A program made the translations under genes and the position numbers. From contig DATMEP010000093.1 of NCBI GenBank assembly GCA_035556755.1, forward strand, positions 1 through 13,485: DNA of 13,485 nt. Reading direction: 5' to 3'. The notes under the pieces are model-generated. The model was given only the letters and a program-made list of their open reading frames with translations. It was not told where the DNA came from and did no database searches. This DNA is from VRUE01 sp035556755 (GTDB taxonomy: Bacteria; Actinomycetota; Thermoleophilia; Solirubrobacterales; 70-9). Positions 5,380 to 12,795 of this stretch are shown here, piece by piece (positions within the stretch are counted from its first letter, which is position 1; each line of letters starts with the position of its first letter).

Positions 5380-7581
5380 TCAGCCTGCTGGCTCGATCGC
5401 GACGCTGAGCGAGCTCCAGGCGCGCGTGGCTTCGGCGAGCGAGACGGTGACGACGCTGTCACCGGAGGCGATCTCGATGGACTCGTTGCCGACCTCACCG
5501 AGGATCGAAACCTCGACCGTGTCGGCTGCGAGCGACTCCAAGGCAGCGCGCTCCCCGCTGACAACAAAGCCACCCAGACCTTCGCCGAACAGCGCCTCCT
5601 CGGGTGAAGCCCCGCGATCGAGCAGGGGGGAGAGGTCGACTTGGCAGCCGAAGCCCGAGCCGATCGCCGACTCCGTCAACGCCACGGCGAGGCCGCCGTC
5701 GCTGACGTCGTGGGCGGAGGCGAGCGTGCCGGCGCGGACCGCGGCGCGGATCGCGGCGCAGGCGGCGGTGACTGCAGCGACGTCGGGCTGGGGGAGGCCC
5801 ATCTCGAGCTCGCCGCGCAGCTTCGCCAGCTCCGAGCCAGCCAGTGCGGGAGCGAAGGGGCCGACCAGGGCGATCGTGTCGCCCTCACGGGCGAAGGCGC
5901 TCGGCGCGGTGGCGTTCGGGTCGGGCAGTTCGCCGACCATGCCGACCACCGGGGTCGGGTAGATCGGGCCTTCCGGTCCCTCGTTGTAGAGGGAGACGTT
6001 GCCGCCGACGACCGGGACGCCGAGCGCCTCGCAGGCGTCGGCGAGGCCGCTGACGGCACGGTCGAGCTGCCAGGCGGGAACCGGTTTCTCGGGGTTGCCG
6101 AAGTTGAGGCAGTTGGTCAGGCCGAGCGGCTCGGCGCCGGTGCAGGCGAGGTTCTGCGCGCACTCGAGCACCGCCTCGATCGTGCCGGCGTAGGGGTCGC
6201 AGGCGACCCGCCGGCCGTTGCCGTCGATCGAGACCGCGATCGCGTTGCCGGCCTCGGGGATGGCGAGGACGGCCGCGTCGGCGGACTCCGGCCGCCGCGC
6301 CGTGCGCGAGCCGACCACCGAGTCGTACTGCTCGAAGGCCCAGCGCTTCGAGGCGACGCTGGGGGAGCCGAGCAGGGCGAGGAGCGTCTCCTCTGCCGAG
6401 GCGCCCGCGTCGAGCGTGGTGCGGTTGCCGTAGATCCAGCCTTCGGGCTCGGCCGGGTCGAGGTCGTAGAGCGGGCAGCCGTCCACCAGCGCCTCGACCG
6501 GCATCTCGCCGACGACCTCTCCGCCGCGCAGCACCCGCACCTGGCCGCTGTCGGTGACGACGCCGATCTCGGCCGAGCCGGTCTGCCATTTCTCGCAGAT
6601 CGCGAGCACCTCGCCGACCTTCGCCGGCTCGACCACGCCGAGCATCCGCTCCTGCGACTCGGAGACCATGATCTCGAAGGGCTCCATGTCGGCCTCGCGC
6701 AGCGGCACCCGGGCCACGTCGAGGTCGATTCCCACTCCTCCCGCCGAGGCCATCTCGCTGGCGGAGGAGGTGAGGCCGGCGGCGCCGAGGTCCTGCAGGG
6801 AGACGAGCAGCCCCTTCTCCAGCAGCTCCAGGCAGCACTCCAGTACCTTCGACTCCTCGAACGGGTCGCCGATCTGCACGGTCGGCCGCTTCGCCTCGTC
6901 GCCGTCGCCGAGCTCGGCCGAGGCGAGCACCGAGGCGCCGCCGATCCCGTCGCGGCCGGTCGAGGCGCCCATCAGGACGACCGCGTTGCCGACCCCGGCG
7001 GCGGCGGCGCGGACCATCGCCTCCTGCTTCGCGATCCCCACACACATCGCGTTGACCAGGCAGTTGTGCTCGTAGGGGGCCTCGAAGTAGATCTCGCCCC
7101 CGACCGTGGCCACCCCGATCGAGTTGCCGTAGTGGCCGATCCCGCGGACGGCGCCGTCGAGCAGGAAGCGGGCGCGCTCGGAGTCGAGCTCGCCGAAACG
7201 CAGCGAGTCGAGGATCGCGATCGGCCGTGCCCCGAGCGCGAAGACGTCGCGGAGGATCCCGCCGACCCCGGTCGCCGCTCCCTGGAAGGGCTCGACCGCG
7301 CTGGGGTGGTTGTGCGACTCGACCTTGAAGGCGACCGCGTAGCCGGAGCCGACGTCGACCGCGCCGGCGTTCTCGCCCGGCCCCATCACCACCCGCTCAC
7401 CTTCGGTTGGCAGCCGCCGCAGCAGCTTGCGCGAGTGCTTGTAGGCGCAGTGCTCGGACCAGAGCAGGCTGAACATCGCCAGCTCGACGGCGTTCGGCTC
7501 ACATTCCAGCTTCTCGCAGATCAGGTCGTACTCGGAATCGGTCAAGCCGAGCTCGCGGTGCTTCGCGGTGCCGACGGTCAC
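5380..7581 (-). CDS. purL: Phosphoribosylformylglycinamidine synthase subunit PurL
   Basis: This is the synthetase subunit that converts FGAR, ATP and glutamine-derived ammonia to FGAM in de novo purine synthesis. At 733 residues it is the small-type PurL that works in a complex with PurS and PurQ, both encoded directly upstream. Visible motifs include LWSEHCAYKHS (40-50), which carries the conserved His44, and FKVESHNHPSAVEPFQGAAT (85-104), the nucleotide and magnesium-binding region. The duplicated AIRS-like halves are both present, with a second-half GGNVSLYNE motif and a C-terminal ASAHDVSDGGLAVAL motif. The GTG start at 7581 overlaps the purQ TGA by 4 nt (GTGA) with no convincing ribosome-binding site, so translation is coupled. 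It is the last gene of the purCSQL operon; purF, a frequent neighbour, does not follow. Confidence 0.97.
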   Translation of the reverse strand: MTVGTAKHRELGLTDSEYDLICEKLECEPNAVELAMFSLLWSEHCAYKHSRKLLRRLPTEGERVVMGPGENAGAVDVGSGYAVAFKVESHNHPSAVEPFQGAATGVGGILRDVFALGARPIAILDSLRFGELDSERARFLLDGAVRGIGHYGNSIGVATVGGEIYFEAPYEHNCLVNAMCVGIAKQEAMVRAAAAGVGNAVVLMGASTGRDGIGGASVLASAELGDGDEAKRPTVQIGDPFEESKVLECCLELLEKGLLVSLQDLGAAGLTSSASEMASAGGVGIDLDVARVPLREADMEPFEIMVSESQERMLGVVEPAKVGEVLAICEKWQTGSAEIGVVTDSGQVRVLRGGEVVGEMPVEALVDGCPLYDLDPAEPEGWIYGNRTTLDAGASAEETLLALLGSPSVASKRWAFEQYDSVVGSRTARRPESADAAVLAIPEAGNAIAVSIDGNGRRVACDPYAGTIEAVLECAQNLACTGAEPLGLTNCLNFGNPEKPVPAWQLDRAVSGLADACEALGVPVVGGNVSLYNEGPEGPIYPTPVVGMVGELPDPNATAPSAFAREGDTIALVGPFAPALAGSELAKLRGELEMGLPQPDVAAVTAACAAIRAAVRAGTLASAHDVSDGGLAVALTESAIGSGFGCQVDLSPLLDRGASPEEALFGEGLGGFVVSGERAALESLAADTVEVSILGEVGNESIEIASGDSVVTVSLAEATRAWSSLSVAIEPAG

Positions 7582-8207
7582 GCTGCCACCGCCGCCATGC
7601 GCTCGAAGACCCTCAGCCCGTCGGTCGACCCCGTCATCGAGTCGACCGCGTGCTCGGGGTGCGGCATCAGGCCGAGCACGTTGCCGGCCGCGTTGGTCAC
7701 CCCGGCGACGTCGCGCAGCGACCCGTTCGGGTTCTGGCCGGGGGCGTAGCGGTAGGCGACCTGGCCGTTCGCCTCCAGCTCGTCGAGCGTCGCCTGCGGC
7801 GCGTAGTAGCGGCCTTCGCCGTGCTTTGCCGGGATCGAGAGCGTCTCCCCGGCGGCGTCGAGGAGATCGAGCTGGCGACAGACGAAGCGCAGGTTCTCGT
7901 TGCGCAGCAGCGCGCCGGGGAGCAGGTTCGCTTCGCAGAGCACCTGGAAGCCGTTGCAGATTCCCAGCACCGGCCGGCCGGCGGCGGCGTGCTCCGCCAC
8001 CGCCTCCATCGCCGGCGAGAAGCGGGCGATCGCCCCGGCTCGCAGGTAGTCGCCGTAGGAGAAGCCGCCGGGGACAACGACCGCGTCGACCCCGCCGAGG
8101 TCGTTCTCCTCGTGCCAGATCAGCCGCGCCTCGCCGACCAGGGAGCAGGCGTGTAGGGCGTCCCGCTCGTCGCAGGAACCTGGGAACTGGATGACGCCCC
8201 AGAGCAT
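7578..8207 (-). CDS. purQ: Phosphoribosylformylglycinamidine synthase glutaminase subunit PurQ
   Basis: This class-I glutamine amidotransferase subunit releases ammonia from glutamine and channels it to PurL. The 209-residue length is normal for stand-alone PurQ. The nucleophile is Cys84 in GICNGFQ (82-88), preceded by the oxyanion region PGGFSYGDYLRAG (46-58). The catalytic dyad partners His183 and Glu185 lie in LMPHPEHA, near the C-terminus. The N-terminal FPGSCDERD (8-16) is the usual PurQ opening. The ATG at 8207 shares one base with the purS TGA (TGATG), so the small PurS subunit and PurQ are probably made together. No anomalies are seen. Confidence 0.97.
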   Translation of the reverse strand: MLWGVIQFPGSCDERDALHACSLVGEARLIWHEENDLGGVDAVVVPGGFSYGDYLRAGAIARFSPAMEAVAEHAAAGRPVLGICNGFQVLCEANLLPGALLRNENLRFVCRQLDLLDAAGETLSIPAKHGEGRYYAPQATLDELEANGQVAYRYAPGQNPNGSLRDVAGVTNAAGNVLGLMPHPEHAVDSMTGSTDGLRVFERMAAVAA

Positions 8208-8440
8208 CAGGCGCCGTCGATGCTCTCGATCTCGTAGTCCTCGATCAGCGGGTTGGCGAGCAGCTTCTCGCAGAGCTCCGGCAGCCGCTCGGGGTCCTCG
8301 GCCTCCAGCTCGACCATGCGGCCGACGTGCACGTGCTCGATCCCCTCGAAGCCGAGCGCCGGCAGCGCCCGCTCCACCGCCTTGCCCTGCGGGTCGAGGA
8401 TGCCCTCCTTGGGCCGGATCAGGACCCGCGCCCGCGCCAC
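8207..8440 (-). CDS. purS: Phosphoribosylformylglycinamidine synthase subunit PurS
   Basis: PurS is the small subunit that holds PurQ and PurL together and helps ammonia transfer. The product is 77 residues, slightly shorter than the usual 80-85. It shows the family pattern: an N-terminal strand VLIRPKEGILDPQG (6-19) with the conserved Pro, Gly and Asp, then a helix, then HVGRMVELE (38-46), and a C-terminal LLANPLIEDYEIE (60-72). A longer reading frame exists upstream but covers purC out of frame. The GTG at 8440 was chosen because it overlaps the purC TAG by one base (TAGTG) and gives the expected N-terminus. The upstream ribosome-binding site is weak, which suggests coupling to purC translation. 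Confidence 0.93.
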   Translation of the reverse strand: MARARVLIRPKEGILDPQGKAVERALPALGFEGIEHVHVGRMVELEAEDPERLPELCEKLLANPLIEDYEIESIDGA

Positions 8441-9288
8441 TAGAAACTGCGCTCCGCGAGCCGCTCGTAGGCCTCGACGTACTTCGCCCGCGTCTGCTCG
8501 ATCACGTCCGGCGACAGCTCTGGCGCCGGCGGCCTGTGGTCCCAGCCTTCGGCGTCGGCCCAGTCGCGCACGAACTGCTTGTCGAAGGACGGTTGCGTGT
8601 GCCCGGGCTCGTAGCGATCGGCCGGCCAGAAGCGCGAGGAGTCGGGGGTGAGGACCTCGTCGGCGAGGACGATCTCGGCGCCGGCGTGGCGGCCGAACTC
8701 GAACTTGGTGTCGGCGAGGACGATTCCCCGCTCGGCCGCGTGCCCGGCTCCGCGCGAGTAGACCTCGATCGAGATCCGCCGCAGCTCCTCCATCAGCGCC
8801 CGGTCGCCGACGATCTCGGCCGCCCGCTCGAAGTCGACGTTCTCGTCGTGGTCGCCGATCTCGGCCTTGGTCGCCGGGGTGAAGATCGGCTCCGGCAGCT
8901 TGTCGGACTCGAGCAGGTTGGGCGGCGGCTCGATCCCGCAGACCGCCCCGCCCTCCTTGTATTCCTTCCAGCCCGATCCCGAGAGGTAGCCGCGGACGAC
9001 GCACTCGACCGGGTACATCTCCAGCCGCCGCACCCGCATCGCTCGTTCGGCGACCTCCTCCGGGACGTCGTCGGAGACGAAGTGGTTGGGGACGATGTCC
9101 CCGGTCAGCTCGAACCAGAATTCGGAGATCCGGTTCAGCACCTTGCCCTTGTCGGGGATCGGCGTCGGCATCACCACGTCGTAGATCGAGATCCGGTCCG
9201 AGGCGACCATCAGCAGGTCGTCCTCCCACTCGTAGATCTCGCGGACCTTCCCCGACGAGTGAAGTTTCAGATCTGCGACCGTTGCCAC
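8440..9288 (-). CDS. purC: Phosphoribosylaminoimidazole-succinocarboxamide (SAICAR) synthetase
   Basis: PurC joins CAIR to aspartate using ATP, giving SAICAR. The 282-residue protein carries SSGKVREIYEW (11-21) at the nucleotide site, the first family signature ECVVRGYLSGSGWKEY (95-110) and the second LADTKFEFG (191-199), then DEVLTPDSSRFWP (210-222). It is longer than E. coli PurC (237) and closer to the longer bacterial and yeast forms. The GTG at 9288 is the only usable upstream start, because an in-frame stop lies at 9301-9303. No Shine-Dalgarno precedes it, and a TANNNT element sits 9 nt away, so the transcript may be leaderless. It is the first gene of the purCSQL operon and divergent from the P450 gene across 75 bp. 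Confidence 0.96.
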   Translation of the reverse strand: MATVADLKLHSSGKVREIYEWEDDLLMVASDRISIYDVVMPTPIPDKGKVLNRISEFWFELTGDIVPNHFVSDDVPEEVAERAMRVRRLEMYPVECVVRGYLSGSGWKEYKEGGAVCGIEPPPNLLESDKLPEPIFTPATKAEIGDHDENVDFERAAEIVGDRALMEELRRISIEVYSRGAGHAAERGIVLADTKFEFGRHAGAEIVLADEVLTPDSSRFWPADRYEPGHTQPSFDKQFVRDWADAEGWDHRPPAPELSPDVIEQTRAKYVEAYERLAERSF

Positions 9289-9297
9289 CGGGGGCCG

Positions 9298-9303
9298 ATG
9301 CTA
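9298..9303 (-). promoter_or_regulatory. Candidate -10 element of a leaderless purC promoter
   Basis: TAGCAT on the minus strand fits the TANNNT -10 pattern of actinobacteria and lies 9 nt before the purC GTG. Transcription would start at or next to the start codon, which agrees with the absence of a Shine-Dalgarno. The -35 region (around 9320-9327) is unremarkable, so the call is tentative. Confidence 0.35.
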
Positions 9304-9324
9304 GCTGCCCGCACGGCGAAAATG

Positions 9325-9348
9325 GAAACTGGCTCAGCAGCCAGTTTC
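9325..9348. promoter_or_regulatory. Perfect 10-bp inverted repeat between divergent purC and P450 genes (candidate operator)
   Basis: GAAACTGGCT-CAGC-AGCCAGTTTC is an exact dyad with a 4-bp centre. A further half-site ACTGG occurs at 9355-9359. It lies 15 bp upstream of the P450 GTG and about 37 bp upstream of the purC GTG, overlapping the expected promoter region of both genes. Size and symmetry suit a dimeric repressor such as TetR or MarR type, though no regulator is encoded nearby. In P450 mRNA it would also form a hairpin. Confidence 0.55.
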
Positions 9349-9363
9349 TGCCAGACTGGATCC

Positions 9364-10695
9364 GTGACCTTGCCGCCCGAACCGAACAGCCCGGCGCTTG
9401 TCCAGACCCTGCGCTGGGCGTTCCGGCCGCTGCCCTTCATGCAGGAGTGCCGCCAGCGCTACGGCGACGCCTTCAGCCTCACGTTCCTCGGCTTCGGGCG
9501 GCCGATGGTGATGATCTCCGACCCGGCGGCGATCAAGGCCCTCTACACCGAGCGCGAGCACGGCCTGCCGCCGGGTCGGGAGATCGCGTTGGAGCCGATC
9601 CTCGGCTCGCGCTCGCTGCTGCTGCTTGAGGGCACCGACCACATCGCTCACCGCAAGCTGATGCTGCCGCCATTCCACGGCGAGCGGATGCGGTCCTACG
9701 AGCCGATCGTCGCCGAGATCGTCGACGCAGAGATCGACTCCTGGCCGCTCGGCGAGGAGTTCCCGATCCACCCCCGCATGCAGGCGGTGACGCTGGAGGT
9801 GATCCTGCGCGTCGTCTTCGGCATCGCCGAGGGGCCGCGGCTGGAGCGGCTGCGCCAGCTCCTCACCACCGTTCTCGAGCAGACCGCCTCGCCCTTCGCC
9901 CAGCTGATCGGCCTGGCGACGCGCCGCTTCGGCGGGCGCGGGCCCTGGGCCAAATTCGAGGGCCAGCTGAAGGCGGTCGACGAGCTGCTCTACGCCGAGA
10001 TCGCCGAACACCGCCGCCGGGACGACCTCGAGGAGCGCGACGACATCCTCTCGGCGTTGATCCTCGCGCGCTACGAGGACGGCGGCGGGCTGACCGACAC
10101 CGACCTGCGCGACCAGCTGATGACCCTGCTGCTGGCCGGCCACGAGACGACCGCGACCGCGCTCGCCTGGACCTTCGACCTGCTGCTCCGTCATCCGCGT
10201 GAGTTGCAGCGCCTGCGCGAGTCGCTGGAGGGCGGCGAGGACGATTACCTGCGGGCGACGATCAGCGAGTCGCTGCGGCTGCGCCCGGTCGTGCCGCTTG
10301 CCGGCCGCCGCCTCGCCGTGGAGCTGAGCGTCGACGGCCTCACCCTGCCGGCGGGGACCGACGTCACCGCGGCGATCTGGCTCGCCCATACCCGCGCCGA
10401 CACCTACCCAGAGCCCTTCGCCTTCCGCCCCGAGCGCTTCCTAGAGGACGGCCCCGACACCTACGCCTGGATCCCCTTCGGCGGCGGCGTCCGCCGCTGC
10501 CTCGGCGCGGCCTTCGCCGAGTTCGAGATGCGGATCGCGCTGCGCGAGGTGCTGAGCCGCTGTGAGCTGCGCAAGGCCGACCCGGCGCCGGAGAAGATCG
10601 GCCGCCGCAACATCACGTTTTCGCCCAAGCAGGGCACCCCGGTCGTCCTCAGCGCGCGCCACCCGGCCCGCGAGCGAGACCTGTTCGCGGCCTAG
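9364..10695 (+). CDS. Cytochrome P450 monooxygenase
   Basis: This heme monooxygenase has unknown substrate. The 443-residue soluble bacterial-type protein has the proline-rich start (LPPEP), the C-helix HxxxR (H93-R97), the I-helix oxygen-activation motif AGHETT (258-263), ExxR (E302-R305) and the heme loop FGGGVRRCLG (372-381), with Cys379 as the iron ligand. The overall layout resembles actinobacterial families such as CYP135, CYP138 and CYP110, from memory. The GTG at 9364 is preferred because related proteins begin with M-T-x-PPGP-like sequence; an in-frame ATG at 9322 would add 14 residues across the dyad. No ferredoxin or reductase gene is visible. It is the only clear plus-strand gene and splits the purine cluster, converging on the small thioredoxin-fold gene with overlapping stop codons. 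Base composition looks like its neighbours, so recent transfer is not evident. Confidence 0.95.
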   Translation: MTLPPEPNSPALVQTLRWAFRPLPFMQECRQRYGDAFSLTFLGFGRPMVMISDPAAIKALYTEREHGLPPGREIALEPILGSRSLLLLEGTDHIAHRKLMLPPFHGERMRSYEPIVAEIVDAEIDSWPLGEEFPIHPRMQAVTLEVILRVVFGIAEGPRLERLRQLLTTVLEQTASPFAQLIGLATRRFGGRGPWAKFEGQLKAVDELLYAEIAEHRRRDDLEERDDILSALILARYEDGGGLTDTDLRDQLMTLLLAGHETTATALAWTFDLLLRHPRELQRLRESLEGGEDDYLRATISESLRLRPVVPLAGRRLAVELSVDGLTLPAGTDVTAAIWLAHTRADTYPEPFAFRPERFLEDGPDTYAWIPFGGGVRRCLGAAFAEFEMRIALREVLSRCELRKADPAPEKIGRRNITFSPKQGTPVVLSARHPARERDLFAA

Positions 10696-10994
10696 CTCTC
10701 GGCGCTCGTCCGCGCCGCCGGGTGCTCCCCGGCCCAGCGGGCGATCGTGCCGGAGCCGGAGATCACCTCGCCGTCGTCGAGGATCAGGATCGGCACCAGG
10801 TTCTGGCCGCTCAGCTCCCGCACCTCGGTCCTGTCCTCCTCGCGGTTCCCCCAGGTCCAGGGCATCAGGCGGTAGCTGCCAGCCGTCTTCAGCTCGTACT
10901 CGTAGCCGGCGGCGTCGAGCGCCTTGGCGGCCTTCGCACACGGATGGGCGAAGCCGGGCCCCCGTTTCTTCTGTCCGCAGGTGTAGAGGATCAC
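10692..10994 (-). CDS. Small thioredoxin-fold protein (glutaredoxin / GST N-terminal domain-like)
   Basis: The 100-residue product looks like a stand-alone glutathione S-transferase N-terminal or glutaredoxin-like domain. It starts with strand MILYTCG, has a cis-Pro motif QNLVPILILDDG (64-75, Pro68) and SGSGTIARWA (79-88), where the family's ligand-binding acidic/Ser turn lies. There is no CXXC. The two cysteines are Cys6 and Cys19 (in HPCAKAAKAL), 12 residues apart, so classic disulfide exchange is doubtful. The GTG at 10994 lies 19 nt after the purB stop, so it is probably cotranscribed with purDEB. Its TAG stop is the complement of the P450 stop (one CTAG). Substrate and cofactor are unknown; mycothiol or another low-molecular-weight thiol is possible in an actinobacterium. 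Confidence 0.8.
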   Translation of the reverse strand: MILYTCGQKKRGPGFAHPCAKAAKALDAAGYEYELKTAGSYRLMPWTWGNREEDRTEVRELSGQNLVPILILDDGEVISGSGTIARWAGEHPAARTSAES

Positions 10995-11013
10995 AACGCC
11001 GACTCTATCCCGT

Positions 11014-12294
11014 TCAGCGCAGCGTTTCGAGCCGCTCGAAGATCTCCGGCAGATGGGTGAGGTAGGCGTCGTAGTCGAAGACCGCGTCGAGGTCGAGATC
11101 GGGGGCCGCCTCGCCGAGCAGGTCGCGGAACTCGGTGCCGGTGTCCCAGGCCCGCTGGGCGTTCTCCTGGACGACCCGGTAGGCGTCGTCGCGCGTCATC
11201 CCCGACTCGACCAGCGCCGTCAGGGCGCGCTGGCTGAACAGCGCGCCGTGGGTGTGGCCGAGGTTCTCGCGCATGCGGTCGGCGCGGACCGTCATCCCGG
11301 CCGCCACCTTCGCCGCCAGGTCCTGCATGTAGTCGAGGCCTATCGTCGCGTCGGGGAGGATCACCCGCTCGGCGCCGGAGTGGGAGATGTCGCGCTCGTG
11401 CCAGAGGGCGATGTTCTCAAGGCCGGTCTGGGCGTAGCCGCGCAGGACGCGGGAGAGGCCGGTGATCCGCTCGGTGCGGATCGGGTTGCGCTTGTGCGGC
11501 ATCGCCGAGGAGCCCTTCTGGCCGGCGGCGAACGGCTCCTCGACCTCACGCACCTCGGTCCGCTGCAGGTTGCGGACCTCGGTCGCGAAGCGCTCCAGCC
11601 CGCTGCCGGCGATCGCGATCCGCGAGGTCAGGACGGCGTGACGATCGCGCGGGATCACCTGGGTGGCGACGTCCTCGCGCTGCAGGCCGAGCCTCTCCAT
11701 CACCCTTGCCTCGACCGCCGGCGGGACCGAGGCGTAGGTGCCGACCGCGCCGGAGAGCTTGCCGAAGGCGAGCTGCTCGAAGGCGTTCTCGAGGCGCTGC
11801 AGGTTGCGGTCGGCCTCGAAGGCGAAGCCGGCGAGGCGCAGGCCGAACGTGGTCGGCTCGGCGTGGACCCCGTGGGTGCGGCCGACGCAGAGGGTGTCGC
11901 GGTGCTCCAGCGCCCGTTCGACCAGAGCGTCGCGGTAGGCGCGGGCGCTGGCGAGGAGGATCTCGCCGGCCTGGCGCAGCTGCAGGGCGAGCGCGGTGTC
12001 GAGCACGTCGGAGGAGGTCAGCCCGTAGTGGATCCAGCGGCCGTGCTCGCCGACCGAGGCGGCGACGACGTCGACGAAGGCGGCGACGTCGTGGTCGGTC
12101 ACCTTCTCGCGCTCGTTAACCGCCTCGACCGTGAAGGCGGCGCTGGCCCGGCAGGCCTCGGCGGCCTCCTTCGGCACCGCCCCCTCCTCGGCCCAGGCCT
12201 CGGTGGCCGCCAGCTCAACCTCCAGCCAAGTCTCCAACTTCCGCTGGGGAGACCAGACCTCGCCCATCTCGGGGCGCGTGTACCGGGCGATCAT
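11014..12294 (-). CDS. purB: Adenylosuccinate lyase
   Basis: PurB removes fumarate twice in purine synthesis: SAICAR to AICAR, and adenylosuccinate to AMP. The 426-residue protein matches the Bacillus-type enzyme closely in length. Catalytic residues are where expected from that family: His68 in TDHDVAAF, His141 in GRTHGVHAEPTTFG (138-151), and the mobile signature loop GSSAMPHKRNP (261-271) containing the catalytic Ser. HYGLTSSDVLDTA (89-101) contributes to substrate binding. The ATG at 12294 overlaps the purE TGA by one base (TGATG). The thioredoxin-fold gene follows 19 nt downstream. No defects are seen. Confidence 0.97.
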   Translation of the reverse strand: MIARYTRPEMGEVWSPQRKLETWLEVELAATEAWAEEGAVPKEAAEACRASAAFTVEAVNEREKVTDHDVAAFVDVVAASVGEHGRWIHYGLTSSDVLDTALALQLRQAGEILLASARAYRDALVERALEHRDTLCVGRTHGVHAEPTTFGLRLAGFAFEADRNLQRLENAFEQLAFGKLSGAVGTYASVPPAVEARVMERLGLQREDVATQVIPRDRHAVLTSRIAIAGSGLERFATEVRNLQRTEVREVEEPFAAGQKGSSAMPHKRNPIRTERITGLSRVLRGYAQTGLENIALWHERDISHSGAERVILPDATIGLDYMQDLAAKVAAGMTVRADRMRENLGHTHGALFSQRALTALVESGMTRDDAYRVVQENAQRAWDTGTEFRDLLGEAAPDLDLDAVFDYDAYLTHLPEIFERLETLR

Positions 12295-12776
12295 CAGCAG
12301 TTGATGATCCGTGCGGCGAGCACGCCGGCGTTCTTGGCGCCGTCGATCGCGACGCAGGCCACCGGGATCCCCGGCGGCATCTGCACGGCGGAGAGCAGGG
12401 CGTCGAGCCCGCCGAGAGCCTTACCCAGGATCGGCACGCCGATGACCGGCAGCTCGGTATGGGCCGCCGCCACACCGGGCAGCGCGGCTGACATGCCAGC
12501 CCCCGCGATGATCACCTTCAGCCCCCGCATGCGGGCGTTCTGGCAGTACTCGCGGACCATCTCCGGGTCGCGGTGGGCGCTCATCACCCTCACCTCGTAG
12601 CGGATGCCGGCGTCGTGGAGGGCGGCACCGGCCGGTTGCATCTTCGGCTTGTCGTTCTTCGAGCCCATGATGATCCCGACCAGCGGCTCGTCGACTTCGA
12701 TCTCCTCGAACGCCTCCTCCACCGCCGGCATCGTCAAAGGCTCGGTCGGCTGCGGCTCCTCTGAGATCTCGCTCAT
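12294..12776 (-). CDS. purE: N5-carboxyaminoimidazole ribonucleotide mutase PurE, unusual ends
   Basis: PurE interconverts N5-CAIR and CAIR, the step before PurC. The 160-residue product has a PurE core from about residue 31: VGIIMGSKND (33-42), SAHRDP (66-71) with catalytic His68, AGAGMSAALPG (91-101), VIGVP, and VQMPPGIPV. SAHR rather than SAHK suggests class I. Three points are odd. An acidic extension (1-30) precedes the core. The usual GSKSD reads GSKND, and the residue aligned with E. coli His75 is Ala98. The protein also stops at LAARIINC, without the roughly 30-residue C-terminal tail of E. coli PurE. The ATG at 12776 follows GAGG by 5 nt, 19 nt after purD; a longer frame to 12881 would overlap purD and is not favoured. 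No purK lies beside it. Confidence 0.92.
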   Translation of the reverse strand: MSEISEEPQPTEPLTMPAVEEAFEEIEVDEPLVGIIMGSKNDKPKMQPAGAALHDAGIRYEVRVMSAHRDPEMVREYCQNARMRGLKVIIAGAGMSAALPGVAAAHTELPVIGVPILGKALGGLDALLSAVQMPPGIPVACVAIDGAKNAGVLAARIINC

Positions 12777-12795
12777 CTCTTCCTCTTTCGGGTTC

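Noticed and set aside
5641..7749. 702-residue open frame on the plus strand
   Set aside because: It lies antisense to purL and part of purQ, both of which have unmistakable motifs. The translation is low-complexity (Arg, Gly, Ala, Asp, Val), as expected of a GC-rich antisense frame.
8441..9229. Long upstream extension of the purS frame
   Set aside because: It overlaps purC in another frame. The GTG at 8440 yields a normal-sized PurS and overlaps the purC stop.
8191..9363. N-terminal extension of the P450 frame giving an 834-residue protein
   Set aside because: The extra part is antisense to purS and purC and has no protein-like character. P450 homology begins near 9364.
9322..9363. ATG at 9322 as the P450 start
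   Set aside because: It would place the perfect dyad inside the coding sequence and add a tail unlike related P450s, which begin near LPP. Not excluded without transcript data.
11053..12600. 515-residue open frame on the plus strand
   Set aside because: It is antisense to purB and purE, has biased composition and no recognisable motif.
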